Positions 62,121 to 64,000 of a DNA stretch of 64,000 nucleotides are shown here, one piece after another. A program made the translations under genes and the position numbers. This stretch comes from Serripes groenlandicus (Eukaryota > Mollusca > Bivalvia > Cardiida > Cardiidae): assembly GCA_031761405.1 (NCBI GenBank), contig JASEVX010000007.1, positions 25,818,859 through 25,882,858 on the forward strand, given 5' to 3'. The notes beneath the pieces were generated by a model, which worked only from the letters and a program-made list of their open reading frames with translations, ran no database searches and was not told where the DNA came from. How positions within the stretch are numbered: position 1 is the stretch's first letter; each line of letters starts with the position of its first letter.

Positions 62121-62465
62121 AGTCAGTTTGATTGTTTGGTGTTTTACGCCACTTTCAACAATCTTTCAGTTATATTTTGTATTTACTGGGCAAGTTACCA
62201 GTACCACTGGTCCAATTATCCTGACACCAGCCAGACAGTTGTAATGCTAACCCCGCAACACTGGGCGCCAAGGAGGACAGCCATAACTACAATTTTTAAA
62301 GTATTCGGTATGACCAGACTTGGGATCAAACCCCTGACCTCCCTCGACCAAGGCGGTCCAGTTAAATTGGAGTTTAACGCCAGTTACAACAGTCACAGCA
62401 GTCAGTTCACCTACCTCACTTTCACACACATACTACAAACAACATTCTTCCCAGGCAACTGATTT
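62121..62465 (-). mobile_element. SINE-like S2 relatives, two adjoining pieces
   Basis: 62121-62350: GTCAGTTTGATTGTTTGGTG, TTTTACGCCACTTTCAACAA, then a head-like GGGATCAAACCCCTGACCTC. 62365-62462: GGAGTTTAACGCCAGTTACA, ACAGCAGTCAGTTCACCTAC, CAGGCAACTGATTTTTC. Order and motifs follow the S2 body, with high divergence. Confidence 0.5.
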
Positions 62466-62545
62466 TTCTTTTGCCACACTCACTGCTTCCAAAGCAATCA
62501 TTTGTAGAGGTGTTGAAAGGCATTTGTATGTGGAAAAGGATTAAA
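62466..62545 (+). mobile_element. TTAA MITE (family B), right end
   Basis: CTTTTGCCACACTCACTGCT, TTTGTAGAGGTGTTGAAAGG, GTATGTGGAAAAGGATTAA. Confidence 0.45.
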
Positions 62546-62617
62546 CGATACTACAGTTAAATCATGATTTACCAAGGAGAACTTCCAGTAAGTTTATTTC
62601 ATCCTCTGCACCCAGGC

Positions 62618-62835
62618 TATTTATAAAACATACGATACCCTGGGCAAATTGGCTAGCGAAACTTCGTAAAGCATGCACCACGATTTCCTCCGTAACTACA
62701 CTGTAATTTTCGTATCGCATGAGGTTTGTGTCATGCTTCCAATCAAGCGGCTGCATTTCACCTCATGAATTATTCATGAGTACGAGATTGTTACAGCAAA
62801 TTTGCCCAGGGTATCATATATTTTATGAATAACCT
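62618..62835. mobile_element. TIR element, about 215 bp
   Basis: TTATAAAACATACGATACCC, TGGGCAAATT (62620-62650) and the inverse AAATTTGCCCAGGGTATCAT, ATATTTTATGAATAA (62799-62833) bound it. Within is a CTCATGAATTATTCATGAG palindrome. Target duplication and superfamily unclear. Confidence 0.65.
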
Positions 62836-62879
62836 TGTAACCAAGGATGGTTTATTTTGGCACAAGTGTAACATCAGTA

Positions 62880-63175
62880 ACGATCCCTGCATTATCGTGA
62901 GTCAGTTTGATTGGATTTTAATGCCAGTTTCAACAGTCTATCCCTGCATTATCGTGAGAGTCAGTTTGATTGGATTTTAATGCCAGTTTCAACAGTCTAT
63001 CCCTGCATTATCGTGAGTCAGTTTGATTGGATTTTAATGCCAGTTTCAACGGTCTATCCCTGCATTATTGTGAGTCAGTTTGATTGGATTTTAATGCCAG
63101 TTTCAACAGTCTATCCCTGCATTATCGTGAGAGTCAGTTTGAATGGATTTTAGTGCCAGTTTCAAGAGTCTTTCA
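62880..63175 (-). repeat. About 58 bp tandem repeat, five units
   Basis: Unit: TCAGTTTGATTGGATTTTAA, TGCCAGTTTCAACAGTCTAT, CCCTGCATTATCGTGAG. Units are nearly identical, differing by an optional AGAG, so the expansion is recent. The unit is the tail end of an S2-like SINE (compare TTGATTG...TTTAACGCC...TTTCAACA), and the last unit runs on into an S2-like body. Confidence 0.85.
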
Positions 63176-63445
63176 TATAAATCATAGCTGTCAGTTCACC
63201 TACCTCGCTTTCACACACCTCTACTACAAACAACATTTCTTCTCAGGCAACTGGCTTCTGTAGACTTTCAGCACATTGGTGATGGATAAACCACATTTGA
63301 GTCATAATTTATTTTATCAAAGATTTTTAGCCCATTGGTTGAAGACAAATGATACCGGTGAAAATGACTGTTGTCAATCTCTTGAGTGAATAAATGTCTT
63401 AAACAGGGTTTCGACCTCACAATCCCTATATTGACAGCTATTGAC
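63130..63445 (-). mobile_element. SINE family S2-like, degraded
   Basis: After the tandem units come AGCTGTCAGTTCACCTACCT, CTCAGGCAACTGGCTTCTGT, TTTCAGCACATTGGTGATGG, and a head-like GGGTTTCGACCTCACAATCC. Confidence 0.6.
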
Positions 63446-63951
63446 CAGTGAGAGACCAGTGAGAGAAGTCGTAAATACAATATTCAGAGAGTTTGGTATG
63501 ACACAACTGTGGATCCAACTCAGGTATATAGTTCACGAAGCAGATGCTGTAATGACCACACAATCAAGAAGAAAACAAGAAAAACTTTAAGTGTGCTAAC
63601 AAATTCTTAAGTTTTGAAACAAGAATCGATCAAATTATGACAAAAGGAGGAGAAATCACTCGGTCCTAGCAATATATACATTTTTTTATTCTCCACAAAG
63701 ATCTTTACTGTAGAGGTATTTAGTAAGAAGCCTTGGATCGCTATCATGAGAACTTATTCTAAAGCCAAATTTCAATTTACAGGACCTGGAATTGTTTTGA
63801 TCAACCCAAATTTAAAGTGAATTAAAGTGAAACATGCCGTTATCCCTGGGGGCAAAGTGGTTTTTTTAAATCTATTAAAGTAACTTGAACACACTTTGTA
63901 GGAATCAGACAATCACTTCCAGAGAAGTAGAATTTCAAAAGATTTTCATAC

Positions 63952-64000
63952 CCCTTTCCCACATACAACAAATCTGCAGCAGACGACTTCGAAAACAGTG
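63952..64000 (+). mobile_element. TTAA MITE (family B), cut by window end
   Basis: CCCTTTCCCACATACAACAA, CTGCAGCAGACGACTTCGAA. Left flank ATAC rather than TTAA. Its remainder lies beyond the window. Confidence 0.75.

Overview
This 64 kb window is AT-rich eukaryotic DNA made almost entirely of interspersed repeats. No intact host protein-coding gene, rRNA or tRNA gene could be supported. The repeat content points to a bivalve mollusc: pearl-like elements (tandem cores, then a GACGG/GACA microsatellite, then a 3' hairpin), two tRNA-derived SINE families with bivalve-style bodies, DIRS-type tyrosine-recombinase retrotransposons, and dozens of short TTAA-flanked MITEs. The species cannot be named from the sequence.

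Layout. 1-1.5 kb: ends of two pearl-like family A elements and a MITE. 1.77-9.65 kb: a degraded minus-strand DIRS-like retrotransposon (DIRS-1) with inverted terminal repeats and an internal complementary region, carrying a SINE, a small hairpin MITE, internal duplications and a nested family A element. 10-14.5 kb: MITEs, a second family A element, and nested elements G in H. 14.9-17.9 kb: pearl-like D and I elements, each with a smaller insertion. 18-22.8 kb: MITEs, a 492 bp foldback element inside a tandem repeat, and element K with an H element inside. 22.8-28.1 kb: D, L and A elements, a 50 bp tandem/inverted repeat, and a second D element holding a 131 bp MITE with a clean 3 bp target duplication. 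28-33 kb: MITE cluster, and element M with a SINE. 33.69-38.23 kb: a 4.5 kb region bounded by long inverted repeats and rich in 13 bp palindromes, with a DIRS RNase H/tyrosine recombinase fossil inside. 38.6-41.6 kb: MITEs around the least repetitive stretch of the window. 41.71-46.46 kb: a second, more compact DIRS-like element (DIRS-2) with recognisable gag, reverse transcriptase and recombinase fragments. 46.7-48.5 kb: a chain of MITEs and a 23-base G run. 49.06-50.88 kb: a 29 bp minisatellite of about 60 units. 52-64 kb: MITEs, pearl-like J, E and A elements and SINEs, often nested three deep.

No genes work together here in the usual sense. All coding traces are retrotransposon remnants on the minus strand, broken by stops and frameshifts. 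The value of the window lies in readable transposition history: perfect target-site duplications, nesting order, the DIRS circle-junction footprint, and a set of about nine unrelated-looking repeat families that share one architecture.
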